A DNA stretch of 33,894 nucleotides from UBA73 sp964364885 (GCA_964364885.1 CAYIOA010000005.1:1-33894), one strand, 5' to 3'; shown: positions 7,107 to 16,404, counted from the stretch's first letter. Notes: generated by a model from the sequence alone, not told the origin. A program made the numbers and translations.

Positions 7107-10055
7107 ATGGAGAAAAAAGAGGTATTGCCTATTATACTGCTCTTTGGGTTATTGTTAATTGCTGCGTCTGTTTCTGCTGCGGGGGATGTGGCCTATATAT
7201 TCAATAAGAATTTTAAGATAGACAAGAATATAAAAAAGATATTCAACGACTCTAATTTAACTGTTGACTTTATCAAGGAAACAAATCTTCCGAAGGATTT
7301 CTCGCAATATAAGTTTATTTTTGTGGGTGATGAAAACTTCAGAAGCGATGGCAGGCTTCCTGTTAATAATTTTCCCTCTGTTGTTGTGAACTATTATCAT
7401 GCTGACTCCTGGGGATTAACTGATGAAGAAGGCGCGAGCAAGCTGGCTGCAAATCATCCTTTAAGCGTGCAAAAAGATGGAAAAATGATTCAGGTTTATA
7501 CAAGGTCGAATGAATTAAGAAGCAGTGCTTCATTGGCGTATTACTTTCTAGATAAAACAAACAAGGCTCCAGGATTGACAACTGTTGCAACAACTGAATT
7601 AACTTCTTCTGGAAGTGATTTTGGGGATGTTATAGCTTACGCAAATCCAGGGATAACACTGGCAAATGGAAAAAAACAAAATGCCAAGCTATGCTTTTTT
7701 GGAATTGTTGAATCTGATTTCTGGACTCCTGCAGCAAAGAATATGTTTGAAGAATGCATTGGATTTGTCGCTGCGCAATGCAAGAGCAATGATGAATGTT
7801 CTGGCAATTCAACGTCACCTCAGTTTTGCAAGGATGGAAATGTCCATAAAAATATAACGAGTTTTGCGTGCCAGAATCCTGGAAAGGTAAACGCGAAATG
7901 CGTTCCCAGCACAACGACCCAGCTGGTTGAGCAATGCCAGTTTGGCTGCGAGAATAATGAATGTATTCGGGGCGTACATGATATTGCTCTGGTTAATTTT
8001 ACAAATTCAGTAAACAGAATAAGAATTGAAGAGGCGGGCGGGGCTGATGTAATAAATAAGGATTTGAGGTGCAATAGAGAATACAAAATAAGCGTAACTG
8101 CTGAAAATGCAGGCAATTTTACAGAAAACGTCAGCTTTATTGGATCTGTAGGGAATATTCAGGTGAATCACCTGCCAATTAATAATTTTGCGCCTGGAGA
8201 TAAGTCTTTGAAGACCAGAACAATTAATTTGACTTTGCAGGAAGGAACGTATAATGTCAGCGCAGAGGCGATAATACCCAATGACAAAACTCCTCAGGAT
8301 AATAAAGCTATTAGGGAAATTTTTGTTAAATGCCCGCTTGTAACATGCACACTTGACAGTGAGTGCGATGATGAAAATCCTTTGACATTTGATGAATGTA
8401 TAAATCCAGGAACTTCGGCGAGCGAATGCAGAAACACTCTTGTAAACTGCGCTTCTGATTTAGACTGCGGTTTTACAGGTTTTCTTGGACAGGAATTCTG
8501 CTCTGCCAGAAATATAGCAAAGAATTTCCAAAATGCAACCTGCATAAATCCAGGTAGTTTGCAGAGTTCTTGTTCTGTGATTATTGAGAAGAAAATAATT
8601 ACCATGTGCCAGGCAGCATGCTCTAATGGTGCGTGTATTCCGTGCAATTCAAACAATGACTGCGATGACGAAGACTCAACAACTTTAGATATCTGCCATA
8701 ATCCCGGGAGCAATAATGCTTTTTGCACAAATGAGCAGCAGAATATTGCGTGCACTACAAACCAAGATTGCGGAAATAGCACTGCAATGGGCCCCCTATT
8801 CTGTTCAGCAAATAAAGTTTCACAATTATCTCAAACATGGATGTGCAATAACCCTGGAACAACCCAGAGCTTCTGCAGCACAGAAATAAACAAGGATACA
8901 ATCCAAACATGCCCTGATTTCTGCTTAAACGGTGCATGTGCATCAATTGCCTGCTTTAATCATTCTGACTGCAATGACAACAATCAAAGTACTTTAGATT
9001 TGTGCAACAATGCCGGGACTCCCCAGAGCTTCTGCAGCAATAATTTGATAGATGTAATCTGCTCTTCAGATAGTGAGTGCGGCACAGACGGATTTATAAG
9101 CGGCAATATTTGTCTTGGCAACAGTATTACCAGATTATTCCAGGATTTCACATGTGGTTTTCCAGGAACACCGCAAAGCTTCTGCTCGACTGAATTAACA
9201 CAGCAGACAACTCAGCAATGCACGTTTGGATGCTCTAACGGAAACTGCTTAAATGTTATATGTGATGATAATTCAGACTGCAATGATAATAATCCTCTGA
9301 CATTTGACCAATGCACAAATCCAGGGACTTCTGCAAGTGCGTGTGTAAACACGCCTGTAAACTGCGCTTCTGATTTAGACTGCGGAGCTGATGCTTTCTT
9401 CGGGGCAGAATTCTGCTTAGGAAATAACGTCTTCAAGAATTTTGAGGATTCAATGTGCAGAAATCCAGGAACATTATTATCAGCATGCACAAATGAAGTC
9501 AGCGCCCGCTTGATTAATGCCTGCCAGAATGCGTGTGTGGACGGAACTTGTATAATATGTGACGATAGTTTGGACTGCAATGACAACAACCAATTGACTA
9601 GGGATTTATGCTTATTACCTGGAACAATAAACAGCCGTTGTGAAAATATTCAAATAGGGGAGTGCACTCCTGGGCAAACAAAAACCTGCGGAACAACTAA
9701 TACAGGCGTATGCGAGCTTGGAATACAGACATGCCAGCAAAATGGATTTTTCGGAAGCTGCGTTGGGGAAATAAATCCTACTACAGAAATATGCGATTCT
9801 TTGGATAATGACTGCGATGGAAGTGCTGATGAGAATGCCTGCGCGCCTCTAAGTCAATGTGAAGATGGAGCTGATAATGACGGAGATGGGATGATAGATT
9901 ATCCAAATGATCCTGGATGCTCCAGCAGAAATGACAATTCTGAATCGCCATTTAACAAACCTCAATGCGACGATGGAATAGACAACGACGGAGATAAAAA
10001 AATAGACTATCCTGCTGACGCTCAATGCTCAAATAGACTGGACACAAGTGAATAG
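7107..10055 (+). CDS. Giant secreted cysteine-rich repeat protein with ThuA-like N-domain and MopE-type calcium motifs
   Basis: A 982-residue exported protein from ATG 7107, with an alternative GTG at 7095. The domain order is: signal peptide 1-25; an alpha/beta domain of about 200 residues (25-225) ending in LCFFGIVESDFWTP, shared with the protein at 11769-15062 and resembling ThuA/glutamine-amidotransferase-like folds; a first Cys-rich half repeat; a CARDB-like Ig domain at about 290-410; then four and a half alternating Cys-rich modules at about 412-850. One module type is CxxxxDCxDxNxxTxDxCxNPGT. The other is CxxDxDCG...FC...CxNPGTxxSxC...CxxGxC. The C-terminus (about 850-982) has a MopE-like segment (CTPGQTKTCG...EICDSLDNDCDGSADE) and two copies of DGxDNDGDxxIDYP, which are calcium-binding-like loops. 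No C-terminal membrane anchor is present. It is probably a disulfide-stabilised extracellular or adhesion protein; the substrate is unknown. Confidence 0.8.
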   Translation: MEKKEVLPIILLFGLLLIAASVSAAGDVAYIFNKNFKIDKNIKKIFNDSNLTVDFIKETNLPKDFSQYKFIFVGDENFRSDGRLPVNNFPSVVVNYYHADSWGLTDEEGASKLAANHPLSVQKDGKMIQVYTRSNELRSSASLAYYFLDKTNKAPGLTTVATTELTSSGSDFGDVIAYANPGITLANGKKQNAKLCFFGIVESDFWTPAAKNMFEECIGFVAAQCKSNDECSGNSTSPQFCKDGNVHKNITSFACQNPGKVNAKCVPSTTTQLVEQCQFGCENNECIRGVHDIALVNFTNSVNRIRIEEAGGADVINKDLRCNREYKISVTAENAGNFTENVSFIGSVGNIQVNHLPINNFAPGDKSLKTRTINLTLQEGTYNVSAEAIIPNDKTPQDNKAIREIFVKCPLVTCTLDSECDDENPLTFDECINPGTSASECRNTLVNCASDLDCGFTGFLGQEFCSARNIAKNFQNATCINPGSLQSSCSVIIEKKIITMCQAACSNGACIPCNSNNDCDDEDSTTLDICHNPGSNNAFCTNEQQNIACTTNQDCGNSTAMGPLFCSANKVSQLSQTWMCNNPGTTQSFCSTEINKDTIQTCPDFCLNGACASIACFNHSDCNDNNQSTLDLCNNAGTPQSFCSNNLIDVICSSDSECGTDGFISGNICLGNSITRLFQDFTCGFPGTPQSFCSTELTQQTTQQCTFGCSNGNCLNVICDDNSDCNDNNPLTFDQCTNPGTSASACVNTPVNCASDLDCGADAFFGAEFCLGNNVFKNFEDSMCRNPGTLLSACTNEVSARLINACQNACVDGTCIICDDSLDCNDNNQLTRDLCLLPGTINSRCENIQIGECTPGQTKTCGTTNTGVCELGIQTCQQNGFFGSCVGEINPTTEICDSLDNDCDGSADENACAPLSQCEDGADNDGDGMIDYPNDPGCSSRNDNSESPFNKPQCDDGIDNDGDKKIDYPADAQCSNRLDTSE
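8441..8470 (+). repeat. 30-bp perfect internal repeat in the Cys-rich gene, copy 1
   Basis: The 30 bases beginning TGTAAACTGCGCTTCTGATT are identical to 9356-9385 and encode VNCASDLDCG in two non-adjacent modules (first and fourth). The flanking codons are also similar, which points to a recent module duplication or gene conversion. Confidence 0.8.
9356..9385 (+). repeat. 30-bp perfect internal repeat in the Cys-rich gene, copy 2
   Basis: Identical to 8441-8470, 915 bp (305 codons) downstream. The offset is a multiple of three and corresponds to three repeat modules. Confidence 0.8.
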
Positions 10056-10134
10056 TTTCATCAAGCTGAAGTAAATACAGTTTATTATCGGAGAACATAC
10101 AAATGTTTATAAGAAATAAGAGGAACAAGTGAAT

Positions 10135-11046
10135 ATGAAAAAAAGCGGAGTTAAGAACTGGGCAGGAGGTGCTTTAATAAGCCTCGCGAGTTTAGCAAGC
10201 GGATGCGGATATATAATTCCTAATGGACTGCCTTCTAATGATCCAATAGAAGGAAGACATCTTGATGTTTACGAGGGCGATATAAAAAATTCTTCTGAGC
10301 AATATCTTTCATTTAAAGTTGGAAGAACAAAACCATTTTTATATCAGCCGGTGAGTGTTGCTGTTCTTCCGTTGAATGACCTGGAGGATAGAAAACCTCC
10401 TTTTGACTCTTATGCCAGATCAGAAAAAATAAACCAGGGAAAAGAAGTCCAGTGGTATGTTGATTTTAGAGATAACAGCAGGAAGTTTTCTGACGGAGAA
10501 ATATGGACAGTATATATTCAATCAGGCACAATATTGGGATTTGATTCACCTGCGGAAACTGTCAGCGTTTCATACAAAAAAGGAAATTCTCCCGGCAACT
10601 TAACAGGCAGAGTTGAAGAGCTTGAGGATAATGGAGTTCCGACAGACGGCATTGATGGAGAATTAGAAAGACTAGTTAATTATTCGTGCGGTAATCTGCC
10701 AAGATCGCCTGGGACAAATGTGAGATTGTATAGAGTGACTCCGAATGATGATGGTTTTGTTTACAGCGAAAATGCTGAGCTAACTCCAAATCCAAATAAT
10801 CCGGAAGCAGAAGGAAACTTTATACACCATATTATCCCTAAAAATTCAACAGGATATCAAGTTGCTGTGTCTGGAAGAGGAGTTGGAGATGTGAGAGAGA
10901 TGTTTTCAGGAGTTGGGGGGCATAATCCTCCTGAATGTCCGCACATTTTGATATTAAATCCTGAACAAGAAAAGCTTCCGGAGGAAGTTTTTTCAGTTGA
11001 AGTAAAGGCTGATACAGACACTACTGAAGTAATCAGAGTCAGATAA
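10135..11046 (+). CDS. Predicted exported lipoprotein, family unknown
   Basis: A protein of about 303 residues from ATG 10135. A GTG at 10129 is the alternative, as part of AAGTGAATATG. The N-terminus KNWAGGALISLASLASGCG has a basic start, a hydrophobic stretch and a lipobox-like ASGC, so the Cys near residue 24 may be lipidated. The rest is polar and looks beta-rich, with a Cys near 187 and another near 269 and no transmembrane helix. No enzyme motif was recognised. A TATA box (GTTTATAAG, 10105-10113) about 25-30 nt upstream indicates an independent, nearly leaderless transcript. It lies between two giant surface proteins, which supports a role in the cell envelope, by context only. Confidence 0.6.
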   Translation: MKKSGVKNWAGGALISLASLASGCGYIIPNGLPSNDPIEGRHLDVYEGDIKNSSEQYLSFKVGRTKPFLYQPVSVAVLPLNDLEDRKPPFDSYARSEKINQGKEVQWYVDFRDNSRKFSDGEIWTVYIQSGTILGFDSPAETVSVSYKKGNSPGNLTGRVEELEDNGVPTDGIDGELERLVNYSCGNLPRSPGTNVRLYRVTPNDDGFVYSENAELTPNPNNPEAEGNFIHHIIPKNSTGYQVAVSGRGVGDVREMFSGVGGHNPPECPHILILNPEQEKLPEEVFSVEVKADTDTTEVIRVR

Positions 11047-11140
11047 TTGTTATCTCGCGAAGTAGAGACAGTTAATTACATTCTAATACATCCTTCAAAT
11101 CATAAGATTATTTATAAATAGATTGAAGCACAACTTAACA

Positions 11141-11779
11141 ATGATAAAAATTGGAAAAAGAGATTTTATTTTCATAGGACTTTTATTGTTTTTTGCAATT
11201 AGTTTTATCAGCGGAGTTTCAGCCATTACAGCAACTCTAGGCAATTCCAGAATGGTTCTGCGTTTATCGCCTAATGAAGAAGTGGAAAGATATCTTCTTG
11301 TTAGAAATACCAATGATGTTTCTGTTGACATAGAGATACTCGCTACAGGAGACCTTGCTGAAACTACTAAGATTAAAGATAAAAGCTTTTCTTTGAAGCC
11401 TGGAGATGAAAAGAAAGCTTATTTTACAATAGAGCCAAAAGAAGCAGGCACAACTGAAACGAATTTGAATGTTAAATTTACGCCTCCTGAAGGAAATGGA
11501 GTCGGCTTATCAGCAACAATAATAGTTGTTGCTTCTGGTCCTGGAAATGAAGAAGAACAGGAGGAGGAAAGCCAGATGGATGAGCCCAAGGTTAACACTC
11601 CTGGAATAAATATTAAGCCGGGACAGAAAACAACGCAAAAAGATGAGAGTGAAAGCTCGCCGATAAAATTATTTTTTATATTAACAACAACACTTTCTGT
11701 CATGCTGATTATTCTGCTATTGATATATTATAAAATAAAGAATAAAAAAAGAGGGGCTAGGAGGCTCCGTGCTAAATAG
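11141..11779 (+). CDS. Membrane-anchored protein with an extracellular Ig-like domain
   Basis: A protein of 212 residues from ATG 11141. An in-frame TTG at 11123 is less likely, because the TATA box TTATTTATAAATAG ends near 11118. A signal-like segment at about 8-28 leads into a beta-sandwich domain at about 30-125, with ERYLLVRNTNDVSVDIEI, SLKPGDEKKAYFTIEP and a closing LSATIIVVAS. This is the pattern of archaeal Ig-like/NEW3-type membrane proteins. A polar acidic linker (125-175) and a C-terminal membrane helix at about 178-200 with a basic tail follow. The end overlaps the start of the next gene by 11 nt, so the two are likely translated together. The partner is probably the giant protein that follows. 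Confidence 0.65.
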   Translation: MIKIGKRDFIFIGLLLFFAISFISGVSAITATLGNSRMVLRLSPNEEVERYLLVRNTNDVSVDIEILATGDLAETTKIKDKSFSLKPGDEKKAYFTIEPKEAGTTETNLNVKFTPPEGNGVGLSATIIVVASGPGNEEEQEEESQMDEPKVNTPGINIKPGQKTTQKDESESSPIKLFFILTTTLSVMLIILLLIYYKIKNKKRGARRLRAK

Positions 11780-14700
11780 TTCATGGAAAATAATTATAGC
11801 GGCAACTATCATCTTACTGATTTCTATAGCCGGCGCTGCTGAGCCAAAGGCTGATGCAGCTTATATTGTAAAATCTAACAATGGTGTAAATTCTGCTCTG
11901 TTGAGCGAGATTTCCGCTTTAGGATATACATATGAGATAATTTTAGAGGAGAATGTTAAAACAACTGATTTATCAAATTATAGAATGATTGTTATAGGAA
12001 ATGAAAGACTAAATGATCCTGAAAGTATAGGAATAGAAAATCATAAAACAATGATACTTAGTTCTTTTAATTACTATAGAACAAGACTTCTTGATTATCA
12101 GTTTGGATGGAGCAGAAGCGTTGGATCAAAAAGCAGTCCGACAAAACTGGGTGTTAAAAACAGAAACAGCGAGATTGTTAGCGGGATTTCTTCGGAATTT
12201 AATGCTTATAAAACGCAAGGCACTAATATAAAGACAGCTATTCTTAAAGGAGAGAAACCGAAAAATATTGATATAATAGTTTATGCGCAAAGTTTGGACT
12301 CAGATGCTGTAGTGGCTACATTGAAGCCAGGGGATAAATTGCTGAATGGCAAGACTCTTCAGCATCGCGGAGTATTTTTTGGCATAACTGAGGCGCAGTA
12401 CTGGACTCCTGAAACTAAAAAATTATTTGAGAATTCTATAAAATGGCTTTTGATTGGAGAGGATTTTGACAAAGATGGTTTTCATTCGGATGTTGACTGC
12501 AACGACAGAGATTCGACAGTTTTTCCCGGGGCAGTTGAAATACCATATGATGGGGTTGATCAGGATTGTTCTGGAGAGGACTTAAAGGATGTTGATAATG
12601 ATGGCTTTGACGCTGAGATAACCGGCGGGCAAGACTGCAATGACTTAAATCCTGTAATTAATCCTAATAATCCTGATGTGTTTAACAACTGTCTAAATGA
12701 TCCTCCAGTAGTTGATGATATTTCAAATAAAATGTTTAGAGAAAAAGAAGTTGTTAGCATTGCTGTGACTGCAATTGACCCTGAAGGGGATAGTTTAACT
12801 TATACAATAAATGACAACAGGTTTATAAAAAACGGCAATGTATTCAGCTGGCAGACTACACAGGACGATAAAGGGAGCTATCAATTTAATGTTCATGTTT
12901 CTGACGGAGAGTTTTCTGTTAATAAAAATTTTGGAGTTGAAATAGCTAATTTAAACAGGGCCCCTATACAACTGAGCCCTATCCCTAATTTTAGTTTTGA
13001 TGAAGATTCCAGCTTTATTTTGGATGTTAAAGGCTATTTTGAAGACGGAGATGAAGACATGCTATTCTTTGGAATTGACAATACTTCAAGCGATAAGAAA
13101 ATTAGCGCTTCCTATGAAGGTAATGGGATATTTAGGTTCGCCTCTGAGAAAGATTTTTTCGGGGAAGATTGGATAGTTTTCTGGGTTTCTGATTTGGAAG
13201 ACAGCATATTATCAAATAAAATTGATATTAAAGTTAATTCTGTAAATGATGAAGTAGTTTTTAACGGGCATATTTCTGATTTGGGATGGAATGAGGACAA
13301 TGACTTGAATAATGCTATTAATCTGCGCAATTATTTTGGAGATGCTGATTCTATACTTGACTTCTCTGTTTCTGGAAATGATAAAATTAAAGTTCTTATT
13401 AATGACGGAGTTGTTAGTTTTTCTCCTGAGAAAGATTTTTTCGGGGAGGAGGAGATACAATTCAGCGCTACAGACGGAGAATTCAGCGCTTCTTCCAATA
13501 ATATCAATCTTAATGTTGTTAATACCGGAGAGCCGCCGATATTCGAAGAATTAAACTGCGACAGGAAAATTCAGGAAGATAAGATTTACAGCTGTATTGT
13601 AGATGCTGTTGATCCTGATGAAGGCAAGAATGTTAAATTCAGCTCAAATAATCAAAAGAATATGCACTGTGAGTTCAATGGAAATGAACTAAGATACAGG
13701 TCTTTTGATAATTATTACGGCAAGTCTTCCTGCAGTATAATTGCATCTGATGGGAAAGACTTTAGCAATTACCTGTTTGAAGTTGATGTTCTTGCCGTTA
13801 ATGATGCTCCAGCGATAGTTGAGCATACTCCGAAAGAGAGCAGTCTTATATTAAAGGAAAGAGAGTCTAAGTTATTTAGTATTTATGCCAGTGATATAGA
13901 TTCTAATCCCTATGTTTCATGGATGGTGAACGGCCAGAATAAACTATCCGGATTAGGATTTGAGGAGTTTGTGTTTTCTGAGCCAGTTGGAGAGTATATT
14001 GTTGAAGCTGTTGTTTCTGATTCTTCTATAACAACTGCCACTAAATGGAATGTTCTCGTCAGAGAATTATCTGATTTCAGCTGCAGGGAAATTGGCGGTT
14101 TGGTTTGTTCTAATAAAGAAATCTGCTCTGGAGAGAGTTTATCTGCCAATGATACAAATACATGCTGCATGTCAAAATGCGCGCCTAGATTTGATGATGC
14201 AAAGTCCTGCACTACTCTGGAGAATAATCTGAAAATTGAGATAAAAGACCCGAAAGCAAAAGAGAAAATAAAGCTGGGAGAGCTGCTTGAGATAAATGTT
14301 GATGTAAAGAATAATTTGACTGAAGACCTGGATTTAAGAATTAAGGCATATTTATACAATCTTGATAAAGATGAGTCTATCAGCGACGGCGGGTCTAATC
14401 TTAAAGTTGATACAAAAAAGTCAAAGAGCTTAGATATTGAAATTGATATTCCGGAGGAGATTGAGTTTGATGATAAATACGCCTTGTTTGTCAAGGCGGT
14501 TGATGATGCCTGCTCGCAAGATTATATCTTAGTTGATATAGAAAGACCAAAAGATAAAATAAGTATAGATAGTTTTGAGATTGAGAATAAGAAGATTAAC
14601 TGCGGAGAGAGCACCAAGGCGAGCGTTAAAATTGAAAATTCGGGAACTGACGACCAGGATGTCAGAATATTTTTGGCGAATGGAGAACTTAAGATTGATG

Positions 14701-15062
14701 AGAAATCTGATGAATTTGAACTGGAGGAATTCGGGAAAGATGACAAGACAACAAGGGATTTCATAATTGATGTTCCGCTTGATGCAGAGCCTGGTTTTTA
14801 TAATATAGATTTGTCTGCTGTTTACGGCTCTAATAAAGAGAATATCTCTGAGAGAATAGAAGTTGAATGTGCAAAAAAAGAAGTAACTGAGTCAGACTTT
14901 TCTGCACCCCCGCTTGATAAAAAAATACAATTGAATTATCAAAAAGAAAAAAGGAATTATTATCCCCTGATAATATTTTTGTCATTTAGCTTTATCTTAT
15001 TATTCTGCTTTGTCATTCTGTCGGTTATTGCAAAAAAGAGGAAAAAAACAGGAGAATTATAA
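11769..15062 (+). CDS. Giant cell-surface protein: ThuA-like domain, calcium-binding segment, cadherin-like repeats, CARDB-like domains, C-terminal anchor
   Basis: A 1097-residue protein starting at GTG 11769, inside the end of the upstream gene. No later ATG preserves the signal peptide (about 5-23). The order is: an alpha/beta domain at 25-230 ending GVFFGITEAQYWTPETKKLF, homologous to the N-domain of the 7107-10055 protein; a MopE-like calcium segment at 231-310 (DKDGFHSDVDCNDRD, GVDQDCSGED, DVDNDGFD); four or five cadherin/Ig-like domains at about 312-765, two with the shared motif EKDFFGE; a Cys-rich patch at about 770-815; two CARDB-like domains at about 820-1040; and a transmembrane helix near 1064-1086 with a KKRKK stop. 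It is probably anchored in the membrane with a long outward stalk for adhesion or cell contact. The domain types are confident; the ligand is not known. Confidence 0.8.
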   Translation: MLNSSWKIIIAATIILLISIAGAAEPKADAAYIVKSNNGVNSALLSEISALGYTYEIILEENVKTTDLSNYRMIVIGNERLNDPESIGIENHKTMILSSFNYYRTRLLDYQFGWSRSVGSKSSPTKLGVKNRNSEIVSGISSEFNAYKTQGTNIKTAILKGEKPKNIDIIVYAQSLDSDAVVATLKPGDKLLNGKTLQHRGVFFGITEAQYWTPETKKLFENSIKWLLIGEDFDKDGFHSDVDCNDRDSTVFPGAVEIPYDGVDQDCSGEDLKDVDNDGFDAEITGGQDCNDLNPVINPNNPDVFNNCLNDPPVVDDISNKMFREKEVVSIAVTAIDPEGDSLTYTINDNRFIKNGNVFSWQTTQDDKGSYQFNVHVSDGEFSVNKNFGVEIANLNRAPIQLSPIPNFSFDEDSSFILDVKGYFEDGDEDMLFFGIDNTSSDKKISASYEGNGIFRFASEKDFFGEDWIVFWVSDLEDSILSNKIDIKVNSVNDEVVFNGHISDLGWNEDNDLNNAINLRNYFGDADSILDFSVSGNDKIKVLINDGVVSFSPEKDFFGEEEIQFSATDGEFSASSNNINLNVVNTGEPPIFEELNCDRKIQEDKIYSCIVDAVDPDEGKNVKFSSNNQKNMHCEFNGNELRYRSFDNYYGKSSCSIIASDGKDFSNYLFEVDVLAVNDAPAIVEHTPKESSLILKERESKLFSIYASDIDSNPYVSWMVNGQNKLSGLGFEEFVFSEPVGEYIVEAVVSDSSITTATKWNVLVRELSDFSCREIGGLVCSNKEICSGESLSANDTNTCCMSKCAPRFDDAKSCTTLENNLKIEIKDPKAKEKIKLGELLEINVDVKNNLTEDLDLRIKAYLYNLDKDESISDGGSNLKVDTKKSKSLDIEIDIPEEIEFDDKYALFVKAVDDACSQDYILVDIERPKDKISIDSFEIENKKINCGESTKASVKIENSGTDDQDVRIFLANGELKIDEKSDEFELEEFGKDDKTTRDFIIDVPLDAEPGFYNIDLSAVYGSNKENISERIEVECAKKEVTESDFSAPPLDKKIQLNYQKEKRNYYPLIIFLSFSFILLFCFVILSVIAKKRKKTGEL

Positions 15063-15066
15063 CTAG

Positions 15067-15453
15067 CTATTCCGGCAGTGCACAGCCGCTTTTTGAGCTT
15101 AATTCATTAAGAGATATAATTCCCTCGCGTCTTGTCCCGTCGGCAAATTCCCAAGTTGGATATGACTCTATACCTGACTGAGTGCATTTTGGAGTCTGGG
15201 CTTTATTTGGCAGAGAGCACTCGATATAATCTATGTATCTCCAGCTTTTTCCAAATGATTTCTTTTGCTCTAAACAGTGCGGGCACCAAAATGCACCATA
15301 CATTTTTATATTTTTTTCAGCCAGACACTTCGCAAATTGGTCGTATTCCCCTTCTCCGGTTAAACTAAGATCAACACCTAATATTTTTAATATGACAACT
15401 AATGCAATTATTAGTATGATTAAACCAAGAAAACTTTTTGTAATTTTTTTCAT
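15067..15453 (-). CDS. Membrane-anchored thioredoxin-like protein with CPHC active site
   Basis: A 128-residue protein with an N-terminal membrane helix at about 8-27 and an extracytoplasmic thioredoxin-fold domain. The active site is FWCPHC (C57, C60). Further Cys residues (C43, C79, C90 and C124) surround it, along with the cis-Pro region SYPTWEF. The pattern FAKCL..K.IKMYGAFWCPHC...YPTWEF.DG matches the thioredoxin domain that is fused to, or partners with, VKOR-type disulfide-forming proteins. It probably oxidises or shuffles disulfides outside the cell. That fits the very Cys-rich exported proteins encoded nearby, though the pairing is inferred. It converges with the giant gene, leaving a 4-nt gap. 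No VKOR gene is in the window. Confidence 0.8.
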   Translation of the reverse strand: MKKITKSFLGLIILIIALVVILKILGVDLSLTGEGEYDQFAKCLAEKNIKMYGAFWCPHCLEQKKSFGKSWRYIDYIECSLPNKAQTPKCTQSGIESYPTWEFADGTRREGIISLNELSSKSGCALPE

Positions 15454-15483
15454 TTAATAATCAGAGAGTTTGTCTTTTTAAGT

Positions 15484-16317
15484 TTAACTTCCCTTAATTT
15501 TTACTTTGCTTAACTGAGAAAAATCTTTCCAGGATGTTTCGAACATTCGCTCCATAACCTGCGCAAAGAACTCAGTTGACATCCAGATAGCTATGTCATA
15601 ATTAGGATGTATTGATTTATCGTCGGTTAGCATGAGCATTAATTCTTCTGAGTCAATAATCGCAAATCTTCCTTTCATATTTGCGTTTGAAGTATCTTTA
15701 ACTTCCGCTATTTTCGACAAATGTTTTGCTATTTTGATGTTGCTCTCTGTTATTGGGGCGGCTATTTTTATTGAAACTCCTCTTTTTTTAGCTTTCTCAA
15801 GCCCTGGAAGAAGAGTTTCCATCTTTCTATTCAAGCCGTCTTCTGTAGTAGCTATTACTATGGATTTTTCAGCAGATCTAATCAACATGTCAAGATGATT
15901 ATACATGTTCTGCCTTCCTCTTAAGCTTCCGGAAAGGTCTGACGGCTCAACAAATTTAACGCCGTTGTCAAATAAAGAGATTAATTCATCAAGAACTTCA
16001 TCTTCCTTTAATTCATCAAGGCGTTTTGCCTTCTCATTTGCATGTACAACAAGATTTCTTTTTACTCTTTCAACAACTTCAGAGGGTTTTAGCGCTACAA
16101 ATTTAATTGGCTTGCCAATTTTCATAATAATAAATCCCTTCTTCTCTAAAGATTCCAGAATGTCATATGTTCTTGACCTTGGAACATCTGAAATATTGCT
16201 CAACTCTCCCGCAGTTGATACTCCCCGAGATAACAAAGCAGTCCAAACTTTCGCCTCATAAAGATTAAGGTCGAATATTTTTCTGAGCCTTCCTAAAAAT
16301 TCTTCCTTTATTATCAT
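15484..16317 (-). CDS. TrmB-family transcriptional regulator
   Basis: A 277-residue regulator. Residues about 8-75 form a winged helix-turn-helix: FDLNLYEAKVWTALL, TAGELSNISDVPRSRTYDIL, then ESLEKKGFI. A short helical linker (about 80-115) connects to a phospholipase-D-like effector domain at about 125-262, with SIVIATTEDG and LEKAKKRGVSIKIAAP. This is the normal TrmB architecture and length. TrmB proteins sense sugars or other small molecules in some archaea, but most members have no known ligand, and this one has no adjacent transporter to hint at one. The upstream TATA-like GATTTAAATACT lies about 45-55 nt before the start. The gene precedes the thioredoxin gene on the same strand with a 30-nt gap, so the two may be co-transcribed. 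Confidence 0.85.
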   Translation of the reverse strand: MIIKEEFLGRLRKIFDLNLYEAKVWTALLSRGVSTAGELSNISDVPRSRTYDILESLEKKGFIIMKIGKPIKFVALKPSEVVERVKRNLVVHANEKAKRLDELKEDEVLDELISLFDNGVKFVEPSDLSGSLRGRQNMYNHLDMLIRSAEKSIVIATTEDGLNRKMETLLPGLEKAKKRGVSIKIAAPITESNIKIAKHLSKIAEVKDTSNANMKGRFAIIDSEELMLMLTDDKSIHPNYDIAIWMSTEFFAQVMERMFETSWKDFSQLSKVKIKGS

Positions 16318-16404
16318 TATAAAATTATCAACCTCTGTATTTCTAGATTATTTTAGTATTTAAATCTTTTCTATGGAACTCCTTTTAAGTTATATATTCT
16401 CTGA

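Noticed and set aside
8294..8782. 162-codon minus-strand frame opposite the Cys-rich gene
   Set aside because: It is an antisense shadow of a strong coding repeat. The composition (Phe, Ser, His) reflects the opposite strand of Cys/Asn-rich codons.
8337..9660. Regularly spaced repeats considered as a CRISPR array
   Set aside because: They are diverged coding modules in one open frame, with 3-base periodicity and no fixed-length unique spacers.
15067..15453. Considered as a VKOR protein
   Set aside because: Only the thioredoxin-like domain is present. The four-helix VKOR core with its CxxC and quinone site is missing.
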